From DASYRM01 sp036004405 (GTDB lineage: Bacteria > Acidobacteriota > Vicinamibacteria > Vicinamibacterales > UBA2999): DNA of 64,000 bases. The notes below the pieces were generated by a model. The model saw only the letters and a program-made list of their open reading frames with translations, was not told the DNA's origin and ran no database searches. Position 1 is the first letter of the stretch. The number at the start of each line of letters is the position of its first letter. The stretch covers positions 10,513 to 74,512 of the forward strand of contig DASYRM010000073.1 in NCBI GenBank assembly GCA_036004405.1. The letters are read 5' to 3'. Of this stretch, positions 41,763 through 50,825 are shown one piece after another. A program made the position numbers and the translations under genes.

Positions 41763-41783
41763 ACCGCTGCGTCTCGAGCACGC

Positions 41784-42767
41784 ATGCCCATGATTGAACG
41801 CGAGCGCCAGACGGCCGTCGTCGTCATTCCGACCAAGAACGAAGAGAACACGATCCGCGCCGTCATCGCCGACGTCCGCGAGGCGTTCACCACTCTGCCG
41901 TGCGACCTCGAGATCCTGATTACCGACGACTCGACGGACGCCACCCGCGAGATTGCGCGGGAGTGCGGGGCGCACGTGGTGAACGGTGGCGGTGAAGGTC
42001 TGGGATCGGCCATGTACCGCGGACTCAAGGAGGCGCTGTATTTCAACCCCGCGGTGATTCTCTCGATCGACGGCGACGGACAGAACGATGCCAGGACCGA
42101 AATCCCACAGTTTGTCCGGCCGATCCTCGAGCGGCGGGCCGATCTGGTGCTCGGCTCGCGGTTCCTCAAAGAAGGGCTGGTCGGCTATCGCTACCGTTCG
42201 GTCAATCTGCTGGGGACGCGCATCCTCAGCTGGATTCTCCGGCGGATGACCGGCTTGCCGTTGACCGACAGCCATGGCGGCATTCGCGCGATGGTGCCGG
42301 AGGTCGCGCGCGAGCTGCAGATCATCGGCAGCCATACCTACGTCCAGGAAACCATCGTCGACGCCTTCGAAAAAGGGTTCCGCCTCATCGAGCTGCCCAG
42401 CGTGTGGCGCCAGCGGCAGTTCGGGCGGTCGCGAGTGGTCGGCAGCATCCCCCGGTACATCGCCTACACCCTGCCGGTGCTCCTGCTCCGCTCCGGCCAG
42501 CACATTCGCGCCCTCTACGCGCTGGGAAGCCTGCTCTTCGTCGGAGCGTTCGTGGTGTTTGGTGTGGTGTTCGTCGAGGAAGGGTTCACGCTGGTCCTCG
42601 GCCATCGAACTCCCGCGCTCATCATGATTGCGCTGATGGTCATGGCCGGTTTGCAGATGCTCTTTTTCGGCTTCAGTTTTCAGCTGCTGAAGCAGATCAA
42701 GCGGGCCGTCGATCGCGTCGAGTACGGCGAACACAGCTCCCGCCTCATGAGGCGGACCGGGCCGTGA
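41784..42767 (+). CDS. Family 2 glycosyltransferase, polyprenyl-phosphate type
   Basis: This 327-residue protein has an N-terminal GT-A domain: 'AVVVIPTKNEENTIRAVIADV', the nucleotide-binding 'ILITDDSTDATREIA' and the metal motif in 'SIDGDGQND'. Two hydrophobic segments follow near the C-terminus ('LGSLLFVGAFVVFGVVFV', 'IMIALMVMAGLQMLFFGF'). This is the layout of DPM1/GtrB/ArnC-like enzymes, which load a sugar onto undecaprenyl phosphate at the inner membrane. The sugar is unknown. It follows the methyltransferase by 21 bp and overlaps the next gene by 4 bp (GTGA), so translation is probably coupled. Confidence 0.88.
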   Translation: MPMIERERQTAVVVIPTKNEENTIRAVIADVREAFTTLPCDLEILITDDSTDATREIARECGAHVVNGGGEGLGSAMYRGLKEALYFNPAVILSIDGDGQNDARTEIPQFVRPILERRADLVLGSRFLKEGLVGYRYRSVNLLGTRILSWILRRMTGLPLTDSHGGIRAMVPEVARELQIIGSHTYVQETIVDAFEKGFRLIELPSVWRQRQFGRSRVVGSIPRYIAYTLPVLLLRSGQHIRALYALGSLLFVGAFVVFGVVFVEEGFTLVLGHRTPALIMIALMVMAGLQMLFFGFSFQLLKQIKRAVDRVEYGEHSSRLMRRTGP

Positions 42768-43813
42768 CGGCGCCTCCGTTGCGAGCCGCGGTCGTCGGCA
42801 TGGGGAAGCTCGGCCTGCTGCACGCCGGGCTGTTCAACGTGCTGCCCGGTACCCGGCTCGTCGCTCTTGCCGACACCTCCGACCAGATGCTGCGTGCCGT
42901 TCAGTCCAAAGCCGCGGACATCGACACGTTCAATGACTATCGAGAGCTGCTGCGTCAGGTGCGGCCGGACCTCGTGGCGATTGCCACGCCGACGAGCTCG
43001 CACTGTGTCATCGCGGCCGAATGCGTCGCGGCGGGCGCGCACGTCTTCATCGAGAAACCGTTGTGCCTCCGCCCGGCGGACGCCGAGCCGCTGCTCGGGG
43101 CACTGCGGGACACGCCGCGGGTCACGATGGTCGGCTACATGACGAGGTTTCTCGAAACGTTCCGCAAGGGCAAGGAACTGATCGAGTCGGGAGTGCTGGG
43201 CCGCCTGCAGCTGCTGCGCTCGACGATGTACGTGGCGCAGCTGTTTCGCGCCGGCAAGGGGTGGCGGTACGACCCCGCCGTGTCGGGCGGCGGTGTGCTG
43301 ATGACGCAGAACAGTCACCTCATCGACATGCTGCTCTGGATGTTCGGTCGCGTGGACCTGGTCAGCGCCCACACGTCGCACCTCTATTCACAGGACGTGG
43401 AGGATCACGCGCACGTCTTTTTCCAGTTCGCGAGCGGACTCCGTGGGTTTCTCGACGCCTCCTGGTCGGCGCGTCACTACCGGACCCCGACGATGGCGAT
43501 CCACGTTCAAGGCGAGGCCGGGACGGTCGACGTGACCGACGATCGCGTCGCGCTCTTCCTGACCGAAGACCGGCAGGGTATGGCCGCCGGCTGGCACGAG
43601 TGGCGCAAGCCCGACCTCTATCGCGGGGTGCCGTTCGACGTAGGTGGCTCCCACTACACGTTGCAGGCGGTTCAGTTCCTGGACGCCATTCGGGGCGGCG
43701 CCGCCGTCGAGTCCGACGTCCACTCCGCGCTCGACGTGCAGCGGGTGATCAGCGCCGCATACGACTCGGCCGCGCGCCGCGGGGCACCGGTCGTACCGGG
43801 AGCGACGTCGTGA
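42764..43813 (+). CDS. Gfo/Idh/MocA family sugar oxidoreductase
   Basis: The GTG start within a GTGA overlap gives 349 residues. The N-terminal Rossmann fold reads 'RAAVVGMGKLGLLHAGLF', followed by 'DLVAIATPTSSHCVIAAECVAAGAHVFIEKPL', with the E-K-P signature whose Lys acts in catalysis. The C-terminal beta-sheet domain has 'GWRYDPAVSGGGVLMTQNSHLIDMLLWMFG', with the usual G-G-x-L-x-x-x-x-x-H-x-x-D pattern. Such enzymes oxidise or reduce sugar nucleotides with NAD(P). The context suggests 3-oxidation or a related step on a uronic-acid or sugar donor, by analogy with WbpB-type enzymes (inference). Confidence 0.88.
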   Translation: MTAPPLRAAVVGMGKLGLLHAGLFNVLPGTRLVALADTSDQMLRAVQSKAADIDTFNDYRELLRQVRPDLVAIATPTSSHCVIAAECVAAGAHVFIEKPLCLRPADAEPLLGALRDTPRVTMVGYMTRFLETFRKGKELIESGVLGRLQLLRSTMYVAQLFRAGKGWRYDPAVSGGGVLMTQNSHLIDMLLWMFGRVDLVSAHTSHLYSQDVEDHAHVFFQFASGLRGFLDASWSARHYRTPTMAIHVQGEAGTVDVTDDRVALFLTEDRQGMAAGWHEWRKPDLYRGVPFDVGGSHYTLQAVQFLDAIRGGAAVESDVHSALDVQRVISAAYDSAARRGAPVVPGATS

Positions 43814-44703
43814 GCGTGCCGCGGCCGGTCGCGCCGATCGTGCTGGGGCACAACGCCTTTTTCGGCGTGGACCATCTGTCGGCCCAACGCGGCGGCGAGC
43901 GCGAGGCGTATTTCTCCGACCCCTCGCGCGTGCTGGAGATTGTCGAGGCCGCCCACGCCGCGGGCGCCGGCGGCATGATGATGTCCACGCACGAGCGCGC
44001 GGTTCCGATCTGCGATCTGATTGCGCGTTCGGGCCGTCTGCGCGACGGGCTTCGCATCTATCCGCTGTTGCCCTATGCACAGAAGTACGTGACGCGCTCG
44101 AACGAGGTCGGCATGATCAACGTCGTCCTCGAGATGCTGTCGGGGACGTCGCTGATGGGGAAGCTGAACCTGCTCTGGCAGGGCTCGAAGGCCGCGTTCA
44201 CCAAGGACGTGAACGCGGTGATTTCCGCGGTGATGCAGGTGGAGCTGAAGCCGTTCCGCCAGCTCGATACTCACGCCGTGTTCCTGCACGACACGCTCAC
44301 CGACCTGGCGCTGGCGCTCGGCCTTCGCGACGTGTTCGAGTTCTATCTGACCGAGATTCCCCGGGTCGCCGACGCCGAGGCGGCGTTCACCACGAAGAAC
44401 CTGCCGCACTTTCTGGCCGCCTTCTCGGAGTGGGGGTTTCCCCGTCCACTGGTGATGACCCACTTCAACCGCGCGGGCTACCACATGAACCCCGATCGCG
44501 TGCAGTGCGAGCAGGCCGTGGCCGCGCACCCGGTGAGCGTCCTGGCGATGGGCTCGCTGGCCTCGGGGTATCTCCAGCCCGACGAGGCGTACGCCTATCT
44601 GGGCCGGATTCCCAACATCGACGGTGTCGTGGTCGGGGTGTCGCGACGGTCTCACATCGACGAGACGTTCGCCGCCATCAAGAAGCACATGAGCCGTGCC
44701 TGA
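43810..44703 (+). CDS. TIM-barrel-like protein of unknown function (aldo/keto-reductase-like)
   Basis: The GTG start within a second GTGA overlap gives 297 residues. The chain reads as alternating beta-strands and helices: 'APIVLGHNAFFGVDHLS', 'RVLEIVEAAHAAGAGGMMMST', 'PRPLVMTHFNRAGYHM', 'VSVLAMGSLASGYLQPDEA'. It closes with 'NIDGVVVGVSRRSHIDETFAAI', which resembles the end of aldo/keto reductases. The D-Y-K-H catalytic tetrad of that family is not evident. I do not recognise a characterised homolog. The stop overlaps the AsnB start by one base (TGATG). Its position between a sugar oxidoreductase and AsnB suggests sugar-nucleotide or ligand processing. Confidence 0.6.
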   Translation: MSVPRPVAPIVLGHNAFFGVDHLSAQRGGEREAYFSDPSRVLEIVEAAHAAGAGGMMMSTHERAVPICDLIARSGRLRDGLRIYPLLPYAQKYVTRSNEVGMINVVLEMLSGTSLMGKLNLLWQGSKAAFTKDVNAVISAVMQVELKPFRQLDTHAVFLHDTLTDLALALGLRDVFEFYLTEIPRVADAEAAFTTKNLPHFLAAFSEWGFPRPLVMTHFNRAGYHMNPDRVQCEQAVAAHPVSVLAMGSLASGYLQPDEAYAYLGRIPNIDGVVVGVSRRSHIDETFAAIKKHMSRA

Positions 44704-46547
44704 TGTGTGGCATTGCCGGCTATCTCGGACGGACCATTCCGGGATTGCTTCCTCGCATGATGATCGGAATCCGCCATCGCGGTCCGGATGGAGACGGCGA
44801 ATTCATCTCCTCGCCGCTGCACCTCGGTCACACGCGCCTGGCGGTCATCGATCTGCAGAGCGGCAGCCAGCCGATGTTCTCGGCCGGCCGGCGGCTGGTG
44901 ACCGCCTACAACGGGGAGATCTACAACTATCTCGAGCTGCGCGCCGAGCTCGAGGCACGAGGGGCGCAGTTCCAGACCCGGTCCGACACGGAAGTCATCC
45001 CGCTCGGGTTCCAGATCGACGGCCCCGGTTTCTTCGCGCGGCTCATCGGCATGTTCGCCTTCGCGCTCGCCGACGTCGATCGCCGCACCCTCTATCTGGT
45101 GCGCGATCACTTCGGGATCAAGCCGCTGTACTACTCGAAGACCAGCGAGGGGCTCGCGTTCGGGTCGAGCGCGCAGTCGGTGGCCATGCACCCGGCGGTC
45201 GACCGCTCACTCAACCCGACGGCGATCCGCGACTACCTGCAGTTCCGCTATGTTCCCGGCGGCCGTCACTTCTTTTCCGGCGTCGAAACGCTGCCGCCCG
45301 CCACCATCCTGGAGTGCGACTTCGACGGCGGCGTGTCCACCACGGAGTTCTGGACCCCTCGCCGGAGACGTCCGGAGGCGCGGACGGATGTCGACGCGTG
45401 GGTGGACGACACCACGCAGCGGCTGGACGACTCGCTCCGCATCCAGTTGCGCGCCGACGTTCCGGTCGGCCTGTTTCTCTCGGGCGGCGTCGACTCTTCG
45501 GCGATCGCGACCTTCGCCGCCCGTCATGCCACCGGGCCGCTCACCGCGTACACCTACGCGATGGAAGGCGAGCACGACGAGGTCGCCGGGGCAGCGGCGG
45601 TGGTGCGACACGTGGGCGCGCGACACGTGACGGTGACGCCCGACGGGCAGGGCGGACTGTCGGGCCTGTACGAAGCGATCGCCTGCATGGATCACCCGGT
45701 CGGCGACGCGATCGTGGTGCCGACCTATCACCTCTGCCAGGCCGCGGCCCGAGACCTCAAAGTGGTGCTGACCGGCGAGGGCGCTGACGAGATATTCGGC
45801 GGCTACGTGCACTTCTCGGCGCTCCTGAAGCTGGAACGGCTGGCGCGCGCCGTGCCCTTCGCCCGCCGTATCGCGGGCGCCGTGGGCATGCTGCCGGTGG
45901 CGCTGCTGAATCAGTTCTTCGACTACCAGGCGTCGCTCGGCCGCCTCGGGCGTCAAAAGCTGGCCAGGATGATCGAGCGGCTCGACGATCCGCGCGCGCT
46001 CTACCGCCTGGCCAGCAGCATCATCGACGACGAGGACATCGTGGCCGCCGCCCACCTGGGCGCGCCGGCACGGGAGGCGCCGATCGAGCTGTCGTTGTCC
46101 GATCTGATGCAGGACACGGTCAGGACATGGCTGCCGTATCAGATTCTCAACAAGATGGATCAACTCAGCATGATCCACGGCCTCGAGGCACGTGTGCCGT
46201 TTCTCGATCCGCGACTCTACGATCTGCTGCTGACGGCGCCGGATTCGCTGTTCATCGATGGGCGAGACAACAAGGTCTTGCTGCGGCGCGTGCTGGAGCG
46301 CGCCGGTGGTGTCAACGCGCGCCGGCCGAAGTACGCTTTCCACGTGCCGATCGAGCAGCGCTATCGGGGCGAGCTGGTGTCGCTCTGCGACGAGTGGCTG
46401 GGCCCCGCCGTCACGTCCCGGCACGGCATCCTCAATCAACAGTTCATCCGCGCCAGCCTCGAGGCGCTGCGCGAAGGGGAGTTTCTGGCCTCGAAACGCC
46501 TGCTCGCCATGATCGGTCTCCATATGTGGCTCGACGCCCATGCGTGA
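44703..46547 (+). CDS. asnB: Asparagine synthase (glutamine-hydrolysing) family amidotransferase
   Basis: This 614-residue two-domain enzyme has a class II glutaminase domain starting M-C-G-I-A-G with the nucleophile Cys2, plus 'RHRGPDGDGEF', 'HTRLAVIDL' and 'YNGEIYNY'. The synthetase domain has the ATP pyrophosphatase loop 'FLSGGVDSSAIA' near residue 260 and 'VLTGEGADEIFGGY'. Family members use glutamine ammonia to amidate a carboxylate. In polysaccharide clusters AsnB homologs amidate uronic acids rather than aspartate. The neighbours (GT2, Gfo/Idh/MocA, toroid protein) favour the latter, but asparagine synthesis cannot be excluded. It overlaps both neighbours. Confidence 0.92.
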   Translation: MCGIAGYLGRTIPGLLPRMMIGIRHRGPDGDGEFISSPLHLGHTRLAVIDLQSGSQPMFSAGRRLVTAYNGEIYNYLELRAELEARGAQFQTRSDTEVIPLGFQIDGPGFFARLIGMFAFALADVDRRTLYLVRDHFGIKPLYYSKTSEGLAFGSSAQSVAMHPAVDRSLNPTAIRDYLQFRYVPGGRHFFSGVETLPPATILECDFDGGVSTTEFWTPRRRRPEARTDVDAWVDDTTQRLDDSLRIQLRADVPVGLFLSGGVDSSAIATFAARHATGPLTAYTYAMEGEHDEVAGAAAVVRHVGARHVTVTPDGQGGLSGLYEAIACMDHPVGDAIVVPTYHLCQAAARDLKVVLTGEGADEIFGGYVHFSALLKLERLARAVPFARRIAGAVGMLPVALLNQFFDYQASLGRLGRQKLARMIERLDDPRALYRLASSIIDDEDIVAAAHLGAPAREAPIELSLSDLMQDTVRTWLPYQILNKMDQLSMIHGLEARVPFLDPRLYDLLLTAPDSLFIDGRDNKVLLRRVLERAGGVNARRPKYAFHVPIEQRYRGELVSLCDEWLGPAVTSRHGILNQQFIRASLEALREGEFLASKRLLAMIGLHMWLDAHA

Positions 46548-48216
46548 CGGTGAGCGCGACGCCGTGTCGCTGCTTGGCGGCCTCTGTCTGCCGCACGTCG
46601 GGCGCGCGCTCGCGCTGATGGATCGCGACTCGCTGAGCCGGACCTACGGGTCCATGGACCGCACCTATTGGTACTACCGGACGATCGCCAACTTTCCCGG
46701 TGCCGTGTGGCAGCAGCCGATGGTCGCGTTTGCCGCGCTCTCGCGGACGCCGCATGTCACCAACCCGTTCGCGAACGATCCCGCGATGCTCGGCGCGGCG
46801 TGCGCCGCGCTGCTGGCGTGGACGCAGGCACAGCATGGCAACGGCGCGTTCGACGAGTGGTATCGCAACGAGTTCTCGTACTGTCCGACCGCGATCACCA
46901 CGGCCGGCGCCGTCGTGACCCTCGATCTGCTGACCGACGCGGTGGAGCCGGCCGTGCGCGCGCAGGCGCTCGAGGCCGCGCGGCGGGCCGGCCGGTGGTT
47001 GTCCGTCCGGTACAACCCGGGCGTCATGAACCAGAATCTCGCGTCGGCGGTGGCGCTGGCCGGGCTGGCGCACCTGGACGAAGACCCCCGCTGGCGCGTC
47101 CGGGCGACCGAGCTGTTGCAGCGCATCGCGGCCGATCAATCCCAGGAGGGGTGGTTTCCCGAGTACGACGGGTTCGACTTCGGCTACAGCACGTTGGCGC
47201 TGGACTTCCTGGCCCTGATCGGCCGGTTCGGTTTTTCGGAGCTGGCCGATCCGATGGCCGACCGGCTGGCGCGGTCGCTGCTGGATGTGCTGACAGCCGG
47301 CTGCGCGGTTCCCGGGCATCTGGGCAGCCGCGGCACCGGGCACGCCTTTCCGTTTGGCGCGCTGGAACTCTCGAGGCGGCTGCCGCACGCGGGAGCGCTG
47401 GCCAACCTGCTGCTGCAGCTACACGCCTCGGGACTGGCGGCCGGTCCAGCGAGCGTCGACGATCGCTATTTCGCCTATTTCTACTTTCCGGCCTTCTGTC
47501 TGGCATACCACGCGGCGGCGAGAATCCCCGTGCCCGCGCTGGCGGCGGCGGATACACGAGAAGAGGTCGCGTGCGCCCAGAGCGGCCTCGCCGTGTGGCG
47601 AAGGGGAGGCGCGAGCGTCGTCATCAACCGGCGTCTCGGCGGTGCGACCGCGCTGCTGCGCGTCGACGTGCCCCCTTTGTACCATCTGGGCTATACGGTC
47701 ACGATTGGGAAAAGGCGCTACTCGTCGGCGGCATGGAGCAGTGTCAACGCGCGGCACACGGTAGACGCCGACGCCGCGCGTTCCACCGCGCAGTTTGCCG
47801 CGGTCTCGTCGGCGATTCCGTTGCGGTGGTTCACGCTCCCGTTTCAGCTCGTGGTGCACACGCTGGTGTCGGGCCGTCTGGCGGAGGCGTTCCAGGCGCT
47901 CGTCAAGAGGGTCATGATCTCTCGCGGCCGGCCGATTCCGTTGGTGTTGGAACGGCGCGTGACCGTCGCTGGACCGCAGCTGCTTCTGGAAGACACGCTT
48001 CGCCCCGCCCGTTCGCTGCCGGTCGACGCCACCGCCGTCACGCGGCAGCCGTCGATGTACAGCCCATCGGCTCGACAGGATCACTCGGCGTCGGTGGAGC
48101 TCGGTGCGGAGGCGCAGACGGCCGTGGGCGAAGCGCTCCGAGCCGGCCATGCCATCGTGCTGCGGTGGACGATTCAGCTCGACACGGGGCAGGCCGAGGT
48201 GCGGGTCACCCGGTAA
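46540..48216 (+). CDS. Alpha/alpha-toroid protein, heparinase II/III-like (tentative)
   Basis: This 558-residue protein has no signal peptide. The first 330 residues are helical hairpins with conserved aromatic clusters ('RTYWYYRTIANFPGAVWQQPM', 'FDEWYRNEFSYCPTAITTAGAVV', 'QEGWFPEYDGFDFGYSTLALDFLALIG'), which suggests an (alpha/alpha)6 toroid. The last 200 residues are beta-rich. This resembles heparinase II/III or epimerase-type polysaccharide enzymes that often accompany AsnB in exopolysaccharide clusters, but no catalytic residue can be named with confidence. The start overlaps AsnB by 8 bp, and the stop overlaps the convergent membrane-protein gene by 11 bp. Confidence 0.6.
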   Translation: MRDGERDAVSLLGGLCLPHVGRALALMDRDSLSRTYGSMDRTYWYYRTIANFPGAVWQQPMVAFAALSRTPHVTNPFANDPAMLGAACAALLAWTQAQHGNGAFDEWYRNEFSYCPTAITTAGAVVTLDLLTDAVEPAVRAQALEAARRAGRWLSVRYNPGVMNQNLASAVALAGLAHLDEDPRWRVRATELLQRIAADQSQEGWFPEYDGFDFGYSTLALDFLALIGRFGFSELADPMADRLARSLLDVLTAGCAVPGHLGSRGTGHAFPFGALELSRRLPHAGALANLLLQLHASGLAAGPASVDDRYFAYFYFPAFCLAYHAAARIPVPALAAADTREEVACAQSGLAVWRRGGASVVINRRLGGATALLRVDVPPLYHLGYTVTIGKRRYSSAAWSSVNARHTVDADAARSTAQFAAVSSAIPLRWFTLPFQLVVHTLVSGRLAEAFQALVKRVMISRGRPIPLVLERRVTVAGPQLLLEDTLRPARSLPVDATAVTRQPSMYSPSARQDHSASVELGAEAQTAVGEALRAGHAIVLRWTIQLDTGQAEVRVTR

Positions 48217-50773
48217 GCGCGCGTCCACGGCGTCGCCACGTGCTGGCCCCCAACACGGCCAGCAGCGTCAGCATCGTGCCGTAGGCGATCCACGCGAGCA
48301 CCACACGCGTGCGGGGATTGAAGCGAATCTCCACTTCCTCGACGCCGGCCGGCACGATCACCCCCAGAAAGGCGTCCGCCGCCGGTTCAACGGGCAGAGC
48401 GCGGCGTGCCGAACTGGCCTGCCATTCAGGCCGGTACATCGCCGAGATGAAGAGAAGCCGGGCCTGGCTGCTCGGCGGAAAGCTGGCGATGTAGCGGCCG
48501 TCGTCTTCGTGCAGGCGGACGCGGTCCGGCAGCCGCTGTTGCTCGAGGGCGCTGAAGTCGCGGCAGAGCGCCGCGTGATGTTCACACGCGGGGCGCAGCG
48601 GGAGCCGCTCGCGCCCGGCTCCTTCGCGCAGTAGCACCGCGCGCGGCCAGGCGTGCGGATTTCCCAGCAGGACGAGGTCCCGCTCCTCCGGTACGTAGGC
48701 ATTGCCGGAACCGGTGGGCTGGCGATCCCTGAACACCAGTCCGGGTGCGAATGGGCCGTCGGCGGGCGTGGCCAGGACCAGATTGATGCCGAGGACGTTG
48801 AGCAGCGACTGGTTGGCGACGACGTCTCGCTGCCCGAAAATCATGCCGTGCATGTACTGCCACGACGGATGGATCCGGTCCGTCGCCACGTTCTTGAACC
48901 ATCCGTTGATCGGGTCCAGGCCCCAGAGCGACAGGTCGGTGATCGAATGAATGCCGAAGTCCGCCAGGGCTCCGCGCAGCATGCGACGGACGTCCTCCGG
49001 CGTATAGAGCCGCGGACCATAGGTCCTGGCGCGATCCGCGATCACACGCCCCAAGCCAACCGGAGTCTGCTGATCGCGGTAGAAATGCAACGGCCCAGCC
49101 AAGGTCGGGACCAGCGAAAACGCCGGGCGGATCGCGGCGCTCTGTTGCAGCAGCTGGGCCGACATGATGGCCACCGCCATCATCGGCCCTCGAGCGGGCC
49201 GCGCATCGACGCCACGCTGCAGCACCACGCCGCCCGCCAACAGCCCGAAGAGCACCATCGGATCGCGGAAGAACCAGACGGCCGAGAACAATTTCAGCGG
49301 TGCGAACAGACTCAGCGGAAGCAGGGTGAGCCCGGCGGTGGCGAGAAAGACCAGCCCCGCAGGATGAGCACCCCGCGTGTGGGCACGTCGGAAGACCGAC
49401 GCGAGGGCCGCTGTACCGATGACGATGCCGATGAACGGTTGACGCCCTCCGTCACTCAGCCGGGTGAAGGGTACGACGGCGGCGAACGCGTAATCGAACA
49501 ACGTGTAGCCCGCCTGCGTGTAGCGCGGCAGCGAGAGCGGAAAGAATCGGGCCTCGCTCAACAGGAAGTACAGCCGCTCGGCGGACGCCGCCGCGCAGAG
49601 CCCGGCGGCTGCGAGCAGGCACCCGTACACGCGTGCTCGGGGCGGCGCGATCAGCACCGCGTAGAGTCCCAGCGCCAGAACGAGCGGCGCGAGGTAGCCG
49701 GGGTGCGAGTTGAGAAACCAGAAGGCCCCCAGGCACGCCAGGCGCACGGCGGGGATGCCGATCTTCGGGCCGTCCTCCTCGAGGACCGTGCGGTGTACGT
49801 AATAGGCAAGAACGGGGTAGAGACTCCAGCCGACGGCGACCGACAGCCAGTCTGTCGACTGGAAGTAGTTCATCGACGGCAGCGAAAACAGATAGCAGGC
49901 GGTGAGACCGGTGCGGACGAGTGGTCCGATCCCCAGCACGGCGGCGAAGCGCCGGAAGTAGACGGTCATCACGATCACGTGCACGACCCACACGGCCGAT
50001 ACCGCCGCGCGCAGGGAGATCAGGGTGCCGAGCGCAAACGCCGGATGAAAATCGAAGCGCTGCCCGATCGGCATCGGCGTCCCGAACCCGAGGTCATTGA
50101 GCCAGAACGGCCACCGGCCGGCGAAGAGGTTGCGGTAGAAGATCTGGCTGGAGAAGAACCCGAGCCCGCTCTCTTCAACGTCGAACGGCCCGTAAACGAG
50201 GAGAGGGCCCAGAAACAGCAGCCCCAGGGCCAGTCCCACCACTGTTTCCCAGCGTGCGACCGGTTCGATCCGGGACGGGCTCGACCGGTCGACGGTGGCG
50301 TGCCGCTTCAACCACGCGATGGCAGAGGGCAGCCCCGCGCGAGCGCGCCTGGCAACCGCGTGGCGAAGGGCGAATCCCACCCACGCCGCGGCCGAGATCC
50401 CGAATCCCAGCGACAGCGCACTCCGCAAGATGCGCCACGGGGACGTGGCGCCCTCCACGTCGAATGTCGCTCGATTGATCTTGTGGGTATCGGCGACGCT
50501 CCGGTGCTTGACGAGCGCCGAGACATTTGACGGATCCGTGTTCTCGAGCTGATACGACCACGTGGGCGGTTCGAGCAGCGTGCCGTGTGCGAGTCCGAAA
50601 CGCGCTTCCAGTTCCGCGCGTTGCGCGTCTCCGACATCCGGGGCCCAGCGGACGTTGACGAAGGGGGCCGCTATCTGCGCGCGAACGAAATAATACGCCG
50701 GCGCGGTGAGGCACACTCCGAGTGCCGCCCACCCCGCGAACCACCACAGGGCTCGCCGACGACCGCTGCGCAA
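48206..50773 (-). CDS. Large polytopic membrane protein, YfhO/GT-C-like
   Basis: This 855-residue protein has a dozen or more hydrophobic segments in its first two-thirds and a soluble C-terminal domain closed by a last membrane helix before an Arg-rich tail. 'GFFSSQIFYRNLFAGRWPFWLNDLGFGTPMP' after the third segment and the late 'LLFISAMYRPEWQA' are typical of YfhO-like integral proteins, related to GT-C glycosyltransferases that use lipid-linked sugars. The predicted start is TTG, so the N-terminus is uncertain. It is convergent with the glycan cluster (11-bp overlap), suggesting a transferase or flippase-linked role there. Confidence 0.7.
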   Translation of the reverse strand: MRSGRRRALWWFAGWAALGVCLTAPAYYFVRAQIAAPFVNVRWAPDVGDAQRAELEARFGLAHGTLLEPPTWSYQLENTDPSNVSALVKHRSVADTHKINRATFDVEGATSPWRILRSALSLGFGISAAAWVGFALRHAVARRARAGLPSAIAWLKRHATVDRSSPSRIEPVARWETVVGLALGLLFLGPLLVYGPFDVEESGLGFFSSQIFYRNLFAGRWPFWLNDLGFGTPMPIGQRFDFHPAFALGTLISLRAAVSAVWVVHVIVMTVYFRRFAAVLGIGPLVRTGLTACYLFSLPSMNYFQSTDWLSVAVGWSLYPVLAYYVHRTVLEEDGPKIGIPAVRLACLGAFWFLNSHPGYLAPLVLALGLYAVLIAPPRARVYGCLLAAAGLCAAASAERLYFLLSEARFFPLSLPRYTQAGYTLFDYAFAAVVPFTRLSDGGRQPFIGIVIGTAALASVFRRAHTRGAHPAGLVFLATAGLTLLPLSLFAPLKLFSAVWFFRDPMVLFGLLAGGVVLQRGVDARPARGPMMAVAIMSAQLLQQSAAIRPAFSLVPTLAGPLHFYRDQQTPVGLGRVIADRARTYGPRLYTPEDVRRMLRGALADFGIHSITDLSLWGLDPINGWFKNVATDRIHPSWQYMHGMIFGQRDVVANQSLLNVLGINLVLATPADGPFAPGLVFRDRQPTGSGNAYVPEERDLVLLGNPHAWPRAVLLREGAGRERLPLRPACEHHAALCRDFSALEQQRLPDRVRLHEDDGRYIASFPPSSQARLLFISAMYRPEWQASSARRALPVEPAADAFLGVIVPAGVEEVEIRFNPRTRVVLAWIAYGTMLTLLAVLGASTWRRRGRALTG

Positions 50774-50825
50774 CGCCGCCAGAGCCGCGATTCTTCCACG
50801 GAATCCGTGCCCGAGGGCAGACGAA

